A DNA stretch of 64,000 nucleotides from Bergeyella_A cardium. Lineage in GTDB: Bacteria; Bacteroidota; Bacteroidia; Flavobacteriales; Weeksellaceae. Made by a program: the position numbers and the translations under genes. The stretch is taken from NCBI RefSeq assembly GCF_030012605.2, contig NZ_CP114055.2; one strand, given 5' to 3'. The first letter of the stretch is position 1, and each line of letters begins with the position of its first letter. Of the stretch, positions 7,987 through 17,841 are shown in pieces. The notes beneath the pieces were generated by a model. That model worked only from the letters and a program-made list of their open reading frames with translations. It was not told where the DNA came from and did no database searches.

Positions 7987-10818
7987 TTAAAACCTAAGAT
8001 ATACATTAGCAAAGAATGTAGTACCCCTGTCATACCACAGTTTTGGTCCAAATATAGGGGTGCCTCTTTGACTTTCTACATAGGCATCGCGGAAATTAGA
8101 TTTCCTGCCTTGCTCAAAGCCACCAGTTACATAGTTTCTATTGTTGAGGATATTGTTTACACTTACGCTGATACCCATTCTGTACTTACCGAGAAGGAAA
8201 GATTTGCCCGCATTAGCATTGAGCATAAACTGGTCATCAAATTTTGTCTGCCTTACGAGGGGTTCAACGGTTTCAGGAGTAGCTTCTGGGATGCTGATTC
8301 CCGTTTTTGTATCTACGATAGCCGTGTAATTGTCGCCTGTACTTGGGTCGGTATAGAATTTATCCGTTCTGTTGAGCACAGAAATATCCAAATACTGATC
8401 CATCAAGTAGTTTGCACTTGCACCTATCCACCAGTATTTCGGGGAGTTGTACTTAAGCCCTACCGAAAAAGCAGATTGTGGAGTACCAGAAACCCTGTAA
8501 TTTTTAATATTTGCTTTTCCAAGGTATTCAAAACCTCGTGCATAGTTCTCATTATCTGCACTTACATATACATTAGGGGTATTTTTGTACTTATATTCTC
8601 CCCAGCTACCCGCAGCAGTTAAGTTAAGGGTAGAAGAAAGTTTTAAATCTATCCCCAGCTCTACACCTAAGTATTGTTTATGGGTTCCCGTCATAATTTC
8701 AGAGACGAAAGCGTCCTGAGGCGTCTGTGAGCTACCGAGCTGAATACCTTCTGCGTAGTATCTTGATACTTCTACTGCATTTTGAATGTCTGTAAGGTAG
8801 CCTGTAAGCCTTAGTTTAAGGGTCTGACCTCTCAATATGTAGCTTAAATCGTTTGCATTTACGATCTGGCTGGAAAGTTCAGGGGTAAGGATGTTTGACA
8901 CCCTTGGGTTTACGAAGATTTCGTTTAAAGTAGGAGCTGCAGAGTAAAGCGTACCATTATATACGATGAAGTTTTTACCATTAATAGTATAGGTAACCCT
9001 ACCTTTTAGCCCTGCATTGAGAGAATTATACTTCGCACTCTTGCCTTTGGAATTATCAGCATAGAAATGATTTCTGAATTTGCCCTCTCTTTGAGACTCG
9101 GAATAGGAACCGAATACGGAACCAACGATATTCCATCGGGATAAATCTACTTCTGTAGAAGCATTAAAGGTATAAGAGCTCCTGAGAAGGTCGTAAGAAT
9201 ACTGAGTTCTGTCTCCTTCTTTCACTTTTGTATTTGGGTTGTCTAAGTCATAAGGCTTATCATTACCAAAAGCATTTACATTATTTGCGAATGCCGCACC
9301 AAGGAGGTCTTTTATCTCTCGGAAGTTATCGGATACCAAATTTTGGTACGCAAAGTTTAAGTTGAGCCTCCAATTGCTTGCAAGTTTAGTATCAAAGTGA
9401 GAGATAAAGTTGAAAGTTTTGTCTTTATTCACATCTTCTACTATTGAATATCTTGCGCCTTTGTCATAGTTGAGACGATTCATATTATAGAGTGCCTCCC
9501 AGTTGATTTGGCTCTTGTTATTGAGGAAATCATTCCTTTGAGCATCAATAATGGCTTGTTCTACATCTGTAATATCTTTCCCACCAAGGCTATTGCTTTC
9601 TTGGAATTTAGAAATCCAGTAGCTTGGGAGATTTCTGTAGTAAGTAGGGTTTGGATCTGCAGCGTGGAACCAGTCAAGGCGGCTTCTTCCGTCTCTACCG
9701 AACTGATAAGAGAATGTGTTGTTCCAATTTGAGGTTTTTCCCAGCTTATTATAGAATTGTAGTTGGAACATAGGCTCGTGCATCTTTTTGATTCTCGAGT
9801 TTCTCTTCTCACCATTCTGCCAGCCCCAGTAAGCATTGTAGTTTTTACCCATTAAATCATATACTTCTTGGGTATTTGGGCTGTTTGATGCCCTATAAGT
9901 AGGAGCACCGAAGGCGGTTAGGTTAATTGAGAACCTGTCGCTAAATTTCTTCTCGATAGAACCGAAATAGGCATAAGAATCTTGGTATAAACCATCAATA
10001 ATACCTGTATTTGCCCATCTTCTACTTCCTGAGAAAGTAAATGCCCAGCCGCTTTTGCTCATACCAGTGGAGTAAGTAGCCATTAGTCTGTGGAAATAGC
10101 TCCTGTTGGTAAATGAATATGCGAGGGAAGTGCCTTTTCTGTAAGAGGAAGCCCTTGTGTTGTAGTAAATAACCCCTCCTAAGTTACCGAAAGTATATTC
10201 TGATGGGGTGATGTTGTCTGCATTCTCTATCGGATAACGGGTTACATCATTTAGCCCACCCCAATTTGAGAAATCAATTCGTCCATCATCATTTTTAGAC
10301 ATAGGAACACCGTTGAACAAAACATCTTCATAGCGGTTATCTACCCCTCTTGGGCGGAACCAATATGCTCCTAATTCAAATGCAGCTACACTTTGGAAAG
10401 CATCTTTACCTGCATTGAGGAGACCTACAGTTGGTTGCATAGAGCCACCGTCATCATCAGACATAGATTCATCTACCATCATAACACCAGAGTCCATAGC
10501 TCCTGCCATAGGCACTAAGTTGATAACCCCAAGGTCTTTTCTCTTTTCATTTGCAGTTACACTAAACTGGATAATCTGAGTCTCGAATCCAAATTTGGAA
10601 ATAGTTACCTGGTACTGGCCTGGCTTTAAATCCACAAATTGGAAATAACCGATTTTATCGGCAGTAACATCATCATTAGACTGTAAAAGGTCTACTTCTG
10701 CTCTTTCTACCGGTTTACCGTGGTTATCTTTTACATATGCATAGACTGTAGTTTGTGCATAGTAAAAGGATGCAGGTAACAAGGTAAATAAAGAGATGAG
10801 AGATAAGTTCTTTATCAT
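7987..10818 (-). CDS. TonB-dependent receptor with carboxypeptidase-like regulatory domain
   Basis: 943 residues. A signal peptide (MIKNLSLISLFTLLPASFYYAQ) is followed by a regulatory-like domain at about 25-105 (GKPVERAEVDLLQSND ... KPGQYQVTISKFGFETQ). The plug domain contains FRPRGVDNRYEDVLFNGVPM near residue 160 and GNLGGVIYYNTR near 215. The remainder is a large beta-barrel that ends with the C-terminal aromatic FFANVYLRF. It imports a ligand across the outer membrane using TonB energy. It is the first gene of an operon with the DUF5689 lipoprotein and is divergent from the secreted endonuclease/phosphatase gene. The plug is preceded by a Met- and Asp-rich linker (GVMMVDESMSDDDGGSMQP). 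Confidence 0.9.
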   Translation of the reverse strand: MIKNLSLISLFTLLPASFYYAQTTVYAYVKDNHGKPVERAEVDLLQSNDDVTADKIGYFQFVDLKPGQYQVTISKFGFETQIIQFSVTANEKRKDLGVINLVPMAGAMDSGVMMVDESMSDDDGGSMQPTVGLLNAGKDAFQSVAAFELGAYWFRPRGVDNRYEDVLFNGVPMSKNDDGRIDFSNWGGLNDVTRYPIENADNITPSEYTFGNLGGVIYYNTRASSYRKGTSLAYSFTNRSYFHRLMATYSTGMSKSGWAFTFSGSRRWANTGIIDGLYQDSYAYFGSIEKKFSDRFSINLTAFGAPTYRASNSPNTQEVYDLMGKNYNAYWGWQNGEKRNSRIKKMHEPMFQLQFYNKLGKTSNWNNTFSYQFGRDGRSRLDWFHAADPNPTYYRNLPSYWISKFQESNSLGGKDITDVEQAIIDAQRNDFLNNKSQINWEALYNMNRLNYDKGARYSIVEDVNKDKTFNFISHFDTKLASNWRLNLNFAYQNLVSDNFREIKDLLGAAFANNVNAFGNDKPYDLDNPNTKVKEGDRTQYSYDLLRSSYTFNASTEVDLSRWNIVGSVFGSYSESQREGKFRNHFYADNSKGKSAKYNSLNAGLKGRVTYTINGKNFIVYNGTLYSAAPTLNEIFVNPRVSNILTPELSSQIVNANDLSYILRGQTLKLRLTGYLTDIQNAVEVSRYYAEGIQLGSSQTPQDAFVSEIMTGTHKQYLGVELGIDLKLSSTLNLTAAGSWGEYKYKNTPNVYVSADNENYARGFEYLGKANIKNYRVSGTPQSAFSVGLKYNSPKYWWIGASANYLMDQYLDISVLNRTDKFYTDPSTGDNYTAIVDTKTGISIPEATPETVEPLVRQTKFDDQFMLNANAGKSFLLGKYRMGISVSVNNILNNRNYVTGGFEQGRKSNFRDAYVESQRGTPIFGPKLWYDRGTTFFANVYLRF

Positions 10819-10864
10819 AGCATATCATTATTTAATTATCTTATTAGAACTGAATTTAGAGGGA

Positions 10865-10872
10865 CAAAGATA
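10865..10872 (-). promoter_or_regulatory. -7 element for the receptor/DUF5689 operon
   Basis: On the minus strand TATCTTTG fits TAnnTTTG and is about 46 bp from the receptor start codon. No clear -33 TTTG is visible at the expected spacing. The 230-bp gap also holds TAATTTTG at 10972-10979 on the plus strand, a possible promoter for the nuclease gene. Confidence 0.5.
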
Positions 10873-11050
10873 AATCTATTTTTGAATATCGTTAATTTCT
10901 ATTAACATTTTAGCTATGGTATCAATACTAAAAAACCAATGCTAAAACTTCAAGATAAATCTCTATTTTATTAATTTTGCCACAATTTATAAGGGGATAA
11001 TTAATGTAGGAGTTAATTATCATTTCTGATAACATTTAACATTTTTAAAG

Positions 11051-12238
11051 ATGAAGAAGTATGTATTATTCGGGCTGTTAAGTTTTACACTTATGCAGGC
11101 TCAGCAAAAACAAGTTCAGCGTGCTGCAATTGGTTTTATGAATGTGGAGAATCTATGGGATATTTATCCGTCTGCTGATTATATAGATGGTACTTTATCT
11201 CCCGATAATCCTGCTTTTCATAGGAGTGTACCATTAGATTCATTGCAATATCTCCCTGTTACGGAAGAATACAGAGGAGAGTGGAGCGATGAGAAGCTTA
11301 TCGGTAAAAAAGTAGTGAGAAAACAGATTTTAAGTGATGATTTTACTCCACTAAGCCCTAAAAAATGGGATAAAAAACTCTATGATGATAAAATGGGAAG
11401 GCTTGCAAAAGTGATTTCAGACCTCGGTAGAAAATATACGAATACTGCACCTGTGATAGTCGGGCTTATAGAGGTAGAAAACAGACAAGTGGTGGAAGAA
11501 CTTACCAAGCAGCCCGCTCTCGCAAGGTATGATTACGGTGTAGCTCATTATAATTCCTATGATGCAAGGGGGATAGATGTAGCAATTATTTATCAGAAGA
11601 AAAGGTTTCTGCCTATTAAAATTTCCAAAAAGGAGATGAAAATCTACAGAGAAGATGGTAAGAGAGAATATACTCGTGATTTATTAATCGTTCAAGGGCT
11701 GTTAGACGGTGAGAAAATCGCAGTTATAATGAACCACTGGCCATCGAGGAGAGGGGGTACGGCTTCTAATCCTAAGAGAAACGCAGCTGCGGTCTATCTA
11801 AAAGAAGAGATGGACAGGCTGAGAGCAGAAATCCCAGGTATAAAAATATTAGCAATGGGAGACTTTAATGATGACCCCGATAATGAGAGTATCACTAAAT
11901 ATTTAGGTGCTGTGGGTAGAGAGAAAGACCTCTCTGAGACTTCTCCTTACTTCAACCCTATGTGGAAGCTCTTCAAAAATGGTGTGGCATCTTATGCTTA
12001 CAGAGATGCACCTAATATGTTTGATCAGATTATTATGACTAAAAATCTCGTTCAGAATAAGGATAAGAAAACCTACGCTATGTTTACTACCAACATTTTT
12101 GCACCGTCTTATCTTATTACAGATTCTGGGCAGTATAAGGGGTATCCTTTCCGTTCTTGGGCAGGAGATCAATATACAGGTGGGTATAGCGACCACTTCC
12201 CAGCATTTACGGTTCTCCAAAGGGAGTTTTCTAAATAG
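11051..12238 (+). CDS. Secreted endonuclease/exonuclease/phosphatase family protein
   Basis: 395 residues with a short signal peptide ending near QAQ. The DNase I-like (EEP) catalytic motifs appear in order: FMNVENLWD (Asn31 and Glu33), GLIEVEN near 135, NHWPSRRGG near 230, GDFNDDPDNES near 275 and a final GYSDHFPAF near 380 with the catalytic histidine. Family members hydrolyse phosphodiester bonds in DNA, RNA or phospholipid-like substrates with Mg2+. Export to the periplasm or surface, together with the divergent receptor and DUF5689 lipoprotein, suggests breakdown of extracellular nucleic acid for phosphate or nucleosides. A strong terminator follows at 12262-12303. Confidence 0.88.
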   Translation: MKKYVLFGLLSFTLMQAQQKQVQRAAIGFMNVENLWDIYPSADYIDGTLSPDNPAFHRSVPLDSLQYLPVTEEYRGEWSDEKLIGKKVVRKQILSDDFTPLSPKKWDKKLYDDKMGRLAKVISDLGRKYTNTAPVIVGLIEVENRQVVEELTKQPALARYDYGVAHYNSYDARGIDVAIIYQKKRFLPIKISKKEMKIYREDGKREYTRDLLIVQGLLDGEKIAVIMNHWPSRRGGTASNPKRNAAAVYLKEEMDRLRAEIPGIKILAMGDFNDDPDNESITKYLGAVGREKDLSETSPYFNPMWKLFKNGVASYAYRDAPNMFDQIIMTKNLVQNKDKKTYAMFTTNIFAPSYLITDSGQYKGYPFRSWAGDQYTGGYSDHFPAFTVLQREFSK

Positions 12239-12261
12239 AATTTAATGTTTTACTGTATAAA

Positions 12262-12303
12262 AAATGCTTGCTGAGAATAGATTCAGCAAGCATTTTTTTT
12301 TGT
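12262..12303 (+). terminator. Terminator after the endonuclease/phosphatase gene (bidirectional)
   Basis: AAATGCTTGCTGA pairs with TCAGCAAGCATTT across an 8-base loop and is followed by nine T residues. An A run on the other side lets it serve the convergent SPOR gene as well. Confidence 0.88.
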
Positions 12304-12314
12304 TAGGTTACTTT

Positions 12315-12845
12315 TTATTTTCCTTCCTCGCAGAAGATGTAGTATTGTACAGCTACTGCGGATTTAAAATGCGCCTTTATACTTTTTAAATCCCCCGAAG
12401 CGCTTTCTTTTGTAAAGTAGCTCCCCGCTAAAATTTTATAATTAGGTCTTAGGGAGGCGTCTACTATCGTTTTTGTATGTGGGAATTTCTGTCTAAAACT
12501 CGCCTTTATTTCATTTGCTTCTTTATTGCTTTTTACTACCGCTACTTGTATCTTGTAGCCCAATACTCGTGGGTTTTGCCTGCAAATCTCAGCAGTAGAG
12601 AGCTTCCTTTTCGGAACGGATATTCTTCTTGAGTCTAAGTCATCTGTATAGGAAAAACTACTATCATTTGTTGACCTTTTACAGTTATTGCTATCCATTT
12701 TGTTTATCAGTTCACTTACTTTTGGGCTTGCGGTTATCGTTAGTGGGGTTCCGTTTATTGTATCCACCTTCGTTACCGTTTGAGCGGTGCTGAAAATAAA
12801 AAATGAGGATAGATTAAGGCTGAGAGCTAATATTAATTTCTTCAT
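12315..12845 (-). CDS. SPOR domain-containing exported protein
   Basis: 176 residues from the ATG at 12845 (a GTG one codon earlier is less likely). The signal peptide is MKKLILALSLNLSSFFIFSTAQ. The middle is Ser- and Lys-rich and of low complexity. The C-terminal 75 residues read as a SPOR domain: GYKIQVAVVKSNKEANEIKA, then ILAGSYFTKESASGDLKSIK and a closing AVAVQYYIF. SPOR domains bind denuded peptidoglycan glycan strands, often at the division septum. Bacteroidota commonly export short SPOR proteins of unknown exact role. A minus-strand CAAAAATA (TATTTTTG) at 12863-12870 is a good -7 promoter element. Confidence 0.82.
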   Translation of the reverse strand: MKKLILALSLNLSSFFIFSTAQTVTKVDTINGTPLTITASPKVSELINKMDSNNCKRSTNDSSFSYTDDLDSRRISVPKRKLSTAEICRQNPRVLGYKIQVAVVKSNKEANEIKASFRQKFPHTKTIVDASLRPNYKILAGSYFTKESASGDLKSIKAHFKSAVAVQYYIFCEEGK

Positions 12846-12870
12846 CACGAAAATATTTTGAGCAAAAATA

Positions 12871-13320
12871 ATAATAAATTTGATATATTATAGGAGTTCT
12901 GAGCTCTTAAAGATTGAGACCTAATTTTTTTATAAGGGATATATAGAAATATAGATAAAAGATGTGCTTATCAGAATGAATTATTATGAGTTTTGTAATT
13001 TTGTTCAGATCTCCTTTTATCATTGTACCATTTTGGTGTGTTTTGAGGATTTAGATGGTGAAGGTTAATATTTTTGAATATTTTATAAAGAGGTTTTTAG
13101 TTAAAAATCTTTATTATAATTAACAGTTTGATAATGCTTGTGTGTTTATTTAATTTATTGATTTTTAATGTAAATAAAGTGCGCTTACAATTTAGACTAC
13201 ATACAAATTTAACTCATATAAGGAAACAGGAGGTGGGGGTCTCTTAATTTTCTGTTAAATGTTATATTTTTGCCGGTGAGAAATAAAATTCATTTTTTTC
13301 ATAACCCAATTTTACTATAA
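12871..13320. other. AT-rich intergenic region upstream of the complex III operon
   Basis: About 450 bp with no gene or RNA fold that I can recognise. It carries the promoter for the minus-strand SPOR gene at its left edge and a TATTTTTG -7 element at 13265-13272, 48 bp before the first act gene. Confidence 0.5.
13265..13272 (+). promoter_or_regulatory. -7 promoter element of the actABCDEF operon
   Basis: TATTTTTG fits TAnnTTTG and is followed by a 48-bp leader. No consensus -33 TTTG is seen 19 bp upstream, which could mean regulated expression. Confidence 0.5.
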
Positions 13321-14691
13321 ATGATTAGTTGGAGAAAGCATTACAGGAAAGCATTGGTAGCAATAGGTCTATTGCTATCTACGAGTGCTTCTATTTACGC
13401 GCAAGATGCCGCTACAGGTGATCCTAAAAACGGGGAGACTTTGTTTAAAACCAATTGTGCTGCTTGCCACGCATTGGATAAGCAGTTGGTAGGTCCGTCA
13501 TTAGGAGGAGTTGTAGAGCGATTAGAAAAAGAACACGGTCTTGGGAAAGATTGGCTACACAAGTGGATTGTTAATTCTATGGATGTAGTAAACTCAGGAG
13601 ATAAATACGCTAATGAGGTGTTTGAGAAGTTTAACAAAATCCCAATGTCTCCGTTTCCTAATCTTTCTGAGAAGGATATAGATGATATATTGGCTTATAC
13701 TTCTAACCCTCCTGCACCAGAGCCAGCAAAACCAGCTGCAGCTCCAGAAGGTGCAAAACAGGCAAATGAAGAATTAGCACAGGAAAGCAAAGCGGATTTA
13801 CAGTCTAAATTGATTATAGGTTCTCTACTTGCGGTTGTGGGCTTGCTTATCTGGGTTCTGCTCAGGTTAAGAGGGCTTATCAAACTTCAAAGGTCAGGTA
13901 ACTTGGACCCTGAGAGAGCAAGAAAGGTAGAGCACCTTTATAATAGATTTAACCTCGTAGGTAATGGTTTGATGACCGTATTGGCAGTGGTAGCGCTCTA
14001 TGGAGTTTGGAACTGGCTGATGTGGATTGGAGTTTATAAAGGATATAAACCAGAACAACCGATTTACTTCTCGCATAAAATTCACGTGGGAGAGAATAAT
14101 ATTGATTGCCAGCTTTGCCACTCTGGGGCTAAATATGGCAAGGTCTCCGAAATCCCGTCTATGAATGTTTGTATGAACTGCCACAGAGGTATTTCAGAAT
14201 ACAAAGGGGCTTATATCGAGCCAGGAAAAACAAAAGAATTCTATGATGGTGAGATTCAGAAAATCTACCAAGCTACAGGTTGGGATGCAGGTAGCCAGTC
14301 CTACACAGGGAAAACAAAACCTGTACAATGGGTGAGAATCCATAATATGCCAGATTTTGTATTCTTCAATCACGCTCAGCATGTGGTGGCAGGAGAGAAA
14401 GCGATTATTGATTCTCATAACAAGAAAAACCCTAATGATAAAATAGATGTTGTTTGTAAAGCTTGCCACGGCAAAGTAGATGAAATGAATGTGGTACAAA
14501 TGGCAAATGATTTTACGATGGGATGGTGTATAGAATGCCACAGAACTACAGAGGTAGATATGACCAACGGATATAATAAAGAATATTTTGCGAAGCTGCA
14601 CGATAAACTTAAGAAACAATATCCTAAATCTCAAGGTAAGATTACGGTAGATGCTATCGGAGGACTTGAATGTGGTAAATGTCATTATTAA
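13321..14691 (+). CDS. actA: Alternative complex III multihaem cytochrome c subunit ActA with fused monohaem domain
   Basis: 456 residues. A signal peptide precedes a cytochrome c domain with CAACH at residue 46. A Pro/Ala-rich linker and a transmembrane segment near 155-180 follow, then a second one near 220-240. The periplasmic C-terminal domain carries five CxxCH haem sites at residues 263, 284, 379, 403 and 451, six in total. ActA transfers electrons from quinol oxidation to soluble or oxidase-bound cytochrome c. It is the first of six tightly packed genes in the standard act order. It is followed after 23 bp by the Fe-S/molybdopterin-like subunit. Confidence 0.9.
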   Translation: MISWRKHYRKALVAIGLLLSTSASIYAQDAATGDPKNGETLFKTNCAACHALDKQLVGPSLGGVVERLEKEHGLGKDWLHKWIVNSMDVVNSGDKYANEVFEKFNKIPMSPFPNLSEKDIDDILAYTSNPPAPEPAKPAAAPEGAKQANEELAQESKADLQSKLIIGSLLAVVGLLIWVLLRLRGLIKLQRSGNLDPERARKVEHLYNRFNLVGNGLMTVLAVVALYGVWNWLMWIGVYKGYKPEQPIYFSHKIHVGENNIDCQLCHSGAKYGKVSEIPSMNVCMNCHRGISEYKGAYIEPGKTKEFYDGEIQKIYQATGWDAGSQSYTGKTKPVQWVRIHNMPDFVFFNHAQHVVAGEKAIIDSHNKKNPNDKIDVVCKACHGKVDEMNVVQMANDFTMGWCIECHRTTEVDMTNGYNKEYFAKLHDKLKKQYPKSQGKITVDAIGGLECGKCHY

Positions 14692-14714
14692 TAACGAAAA
14701 AATTAGAAGTATAA

Positions 14715-17700
14715 ATGGCTTCAAATAAAATACAATTCAGAAGTATTCACGAACTAAAAGACCCAACGCTTACACAGAAGTTGGCTCAGAAAGAGTTTAT
14801 AGAGGAAATCCCAGTAGATGAAATAAACGCTGCTGAGGAAAATGCAAATACTCCTCTCACTTCACGAAGAGATTTCCTTAAAATAGCTGGTTTCTCCACT
14901 GCAGCTGTTGCATTAGCGGCTTGTGAATCGCCAGTGATTAAGACAATTCCTTATGTGGTAAAACCGCATAATATTATACCGGGTGTTCCTAACTATTACG
15001 CTTCGGCTTACTATGATGGGTATGACTTTGCGAGCGTTTTAGTAAAAACAAGAGAGGGAAGGCCTATTAAAATTAATCCAAATCCTGCTGCAAAAGGTTT
15101 CGGTTGTACCAATACAAGAGCTCAGGCTTCTGTGCTTTCACTTTATGATAATGATAAGGTAAAACAACCTAAACTCGATAAGAAAGACGCAACCTTTGAT
15201 GCACTTGATACTTACGCATTGAAGTCCTTAGAGGGAGCATCGGCAAGTGGTAAGAAGATTGTTCTTCTCTCCCACTCATTACCTTCTCCTACATTTAAGA
15301 AGCTGTTTGCAGATTTCAAAGAGAAATATCCTACAGCAGAATTGGTGATATATGATGCAATCCCACTCGCTGCAAATCTTGATGCTGCACAGGAAGTTTT
15401 CGGAATGAGAGCATTGCCTGTTTATGACCTTACAAAAGCAGAATTGGTAGTATCCTTCCAAGCAGATTTCTTGGAGATGTTTAATGGTCAGAGCTTAGAG
15501 CATTCTTATGCAGAAGCGAGAAAACCAGGTAAGGGAATGCTAAGGCACATCCAAGTAGAAGCTAATATGTCTCTAACAGGAGCTAATGCTGATACAAGAT
15601 ACAGACTAAAACCAAGTGCGGTTCTCAATACATTGGTAGAGGTTTATAAAGGACTTGATGGAGAAACTTCTAACAAGGAGGCAAAAGAAATACTAAAAGA
15701 GCTTAAAGCAAAAGGTAATAAAGCTGTTGTTTTAGCAGATGGTTCTAAGGCGGCTATCGTTCTTTCTCACTTAATCAACCAAAAACTTGCATCAAGTGCA
15801 TTTACTGGTGAGGCTTGCTTCCTTAAAGAGTATGATGGGGAAAGATATAAGCAATTGCTCTCTTGGCTTAATGCTGGTGAGGTAGATACGCTAATCATTA
15901 ATAATGTAAACCCGATATATTCTTCCAACCAAGGGGAAGCATTTAAAACCGCAGCTACCAAAGCTAAAAATATCATCTCTTTCTGTGATAAAAAACACGA
16001 GGTTTATGATATTTCCAAAGCGGTAATCCCAGTAGCGAACTGGTTAGAATCTTGGGGAGATATCGCTCCACAGACAGGAGTTTATGCGCTTACCCAGCCT
16101 ACAATCCAAAAAATATTTAAGCCAAGACAATTAGAAGAATCTCTACTGGTTTGGATTAATGGAAAAGATAGCGAAGCGAATAATTATTACGATTATTTAA
16201 AAGCTAATGCTACGACTATCTTGCATAATGCTACATTTAATCAGGCTTTATATCACGGTATTAATGAAACTCCAAATATTGCTGGAAGACTTTCTTATAC
16301 TGGTGGAGATGCAGAAGCTGCGATAAATGAAATAGCATCATTTAAAGCCACAGACTTTGAATTAACATTATATACAAATTCTATCGGAGATGGTACTCAG
16401 GCTAATAACCCTTGGCTTATGGAGCTTCCAGATCCTATTACGAGACTTTCTTGGGATAATTACTTGACCATTTCTCCAAAAGATGCAGAGAAACTCGGTA
16501 TTAAGAATAAACTCAATGCAAGAATGCAGCTCGATGGAGATAAAGTAAACCTCTCCGTAAATGGAAAAGTTATACTGAAAGATGTTCCTGTATTTATTCA
16601 GCCTGGTCAGGCAGATGGTTCTTTAGGTATCGCTCTTGGTTATGGTAAGAAAAATTCAGGTAAAGTAGCTGCTACAGGTATTAATGCTTATCCACTCTTT
16701 GATGGGGTAAACTTTAATATCAATAATATTAAGATTGAAAAAACAGGCGAAGACTATGAATTCGCTGGAATGCAGCTCCAGAATACATTAATGGGTCGTT
16801 ATGATATCGCGAAAGAAGTAAGCCTTAATGACTTCATTAATGTGCCGTTTGATGACCCTAAAAAAGGTTGGAATAAGCCATTGGAATATCATACGCTTAA
16901 TGGCTCTCTACCTGCTGAAAAAATCACCCTTTGGGATTCTTATGATGATACAGATGGTCATCACTTCAATCTCTCAATAGACCTTAATGCTTGTACAGGA
17001 TGTGGTGCTTGTATCATTGCCTGCCAAGCAGAGAATAATACTCCTGTAGTAGGTAAGCAGGAGATGAGAATGTCAAGAGATATGTACTGGTTGAGAATTG
17101 ACCGTTACTACTCTGCTGATATTCCAGAAAACTTGGATACTGATAAAGACGGAAAATTAACGCCTGAGGAAGCAGTAGCTGGAGGTCTTGATGTTCCAGG
17201 TATGTATGGTAACGCATTTACAGATGGAGGTATCTTAAACCACGCAGCGGAAAATCCAAAAGTGATCTTCCAGCCTGTGATGTGCCAGCACTGTAATAAT
17301 GCACCTTGTGAGAATGTATGCCCAGTAGCGGCGACTTCACACGGTAAGCAAGGTCAGAACCAAATGGCGTATAACAGATGTGTGGGTACCAGATATTGTG
17401 CAAACAACTGTCCATACAAAGTGAGGAGGTTCAACTGGTTCAACTATGCAATGAACGATAAGTTTGACTACCAAATGAACAACGACCTCGGTAGAATGGT
17501 TCTTAACCCTGATGTAGTGGTAAGAACAAGAGGGGTGATGGAGAAATGTTCTCTTTGTATCCAAGAAACTCAGGCTACTATCTTAAAAGCTAAGAAAGAG
17601 GGCAGAAAAGTAACAGACCAGGAATTCCAGGATTCTTGTGCTTGTTCAGCAGCTTGTTCTTCCGGTGCTATGGTCTTTGGAGATATGAACGACAAAGATT

Positions 17701-17816
17701 CTAAGGTAAGAGAACTGTTTGCAAGTGATAGAAGATACTACCTATTAGAAGAATTAGGTGCAAGACCAAATGTATTCTATCATACAAAAGTGAGAAATAA
17801 CGGAGTAGAAAATTAA
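14715..17816 (+). CDS. actB: Alternative complex III iron-sulfur subunit ActB (molybdopterin oxidoreductase-like, Tat signal)
   Basis: 1033 residues. A Tat-type motif (SRRDFLKIAGF, near residue 50) sits after an unusually long N-terminal extension typical of this family. Residues 60-690 are molybdopterin-oxidoreductase-like but lack an N-terminal Fe-S motif, as known for ActB, which binds no Mo cofactor. The C-terminal ferredoxin-like part carries cluster motifs CTGCGACIIAC (from Cys760), CQHCNNAPCENVCP, CVGTRYCANNCP and CSLC/CACSAAC. Between the first two motifs, residues 808-819 (DTDKDGKLTPEE) match a canonical EF-hand calcium loop. ActB relays electrons within the complex to ActA. A 25-bp gap leads to actC. 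Confidence 0.93.
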   Translation: MASNKIQFRSIHELKDPTLTQKLAQKEFIEEIPVDEINAAEENANTPLTSRRDFLKIAGFSTAAVALAACESPVIKTIPYVVKPHNIIPGVPNYYASAYYDGYDFASVLVKTREGRPIKINPNPAAKGFGCTNTRAQASVLSLYDNDKVKQPKLDKKDATFDALDTYALKSLEGASASGKKIVLLSHSLPSPTFKKLFADFKEKYPTAELVIYDAIPLAANLDAAQEVFGMRALPVYDLTKAELVVSFQADFLEMFNGQSLEHSYAEARKPGKGMLRHIQVEANMSLTGANADTRYRLKPSAVLNTLVEVYKGLDGETSNKEAKEILKELKAKGNKAVVLADGSKAAIVLSHLINQKLASSAFTGEACFLKEYDGERYKQLLSWLNAGEVDTLIINNVNPIYSSNQGEAFKTAATKAKNIISFCDKKHEVYDISKAVIPVANWLESWGDIAPQTGVYALTQPTIQKIFKPRQLEESLLVWINGKDSEANNYYDYLKANATTILHNATFNQALYHGINETPNIAGRLSYTGGDAEAAINEIASFKATDFELTLYTNSIGDGTQANNPWLMELPDPITRLSWDNYLTISPKDAEKLGIKNKLNARMQLDGDKVNLSVNGKVILKDVPVFIQPGQADGSLGIALGYGKKNSGKVAATGINAYPLFDGVNFNINNIKIEKTGEDYEFAGMQLQNTLMGRYDIAKEVSLNDFINVPFDDPKKGWNKPLEYHTLNGSLPAEKITLWDSYDDTDGHHFNLSIDLNACTGCGACIIACQAENNTPVVGKQEMRMSRDMYWLRIDRYYSADIPENLDTDKDGKLTPEEAVAGGLDVPGMYGNAFTDGGILNHAAENPKVIFQPVMCQHCNNAPCENVCPVAATSHGKQGQNQMAYNRCVGTRYCANNCPYKVRRFNWFNYAMNDKFDYQMNNDLGRMVLNPDVVVRTRGVMEKCSLCIQETQATILKAKKEGRKVTDQEFQDSCACSAACSSGAMVFGDMNDKDSKVRELFASDRRYYLLEELGARPNVFYHTKVRNNGVEN

Positions 17817-17841
17817 AGTTTAAATAATAATAAGCTAAAAA

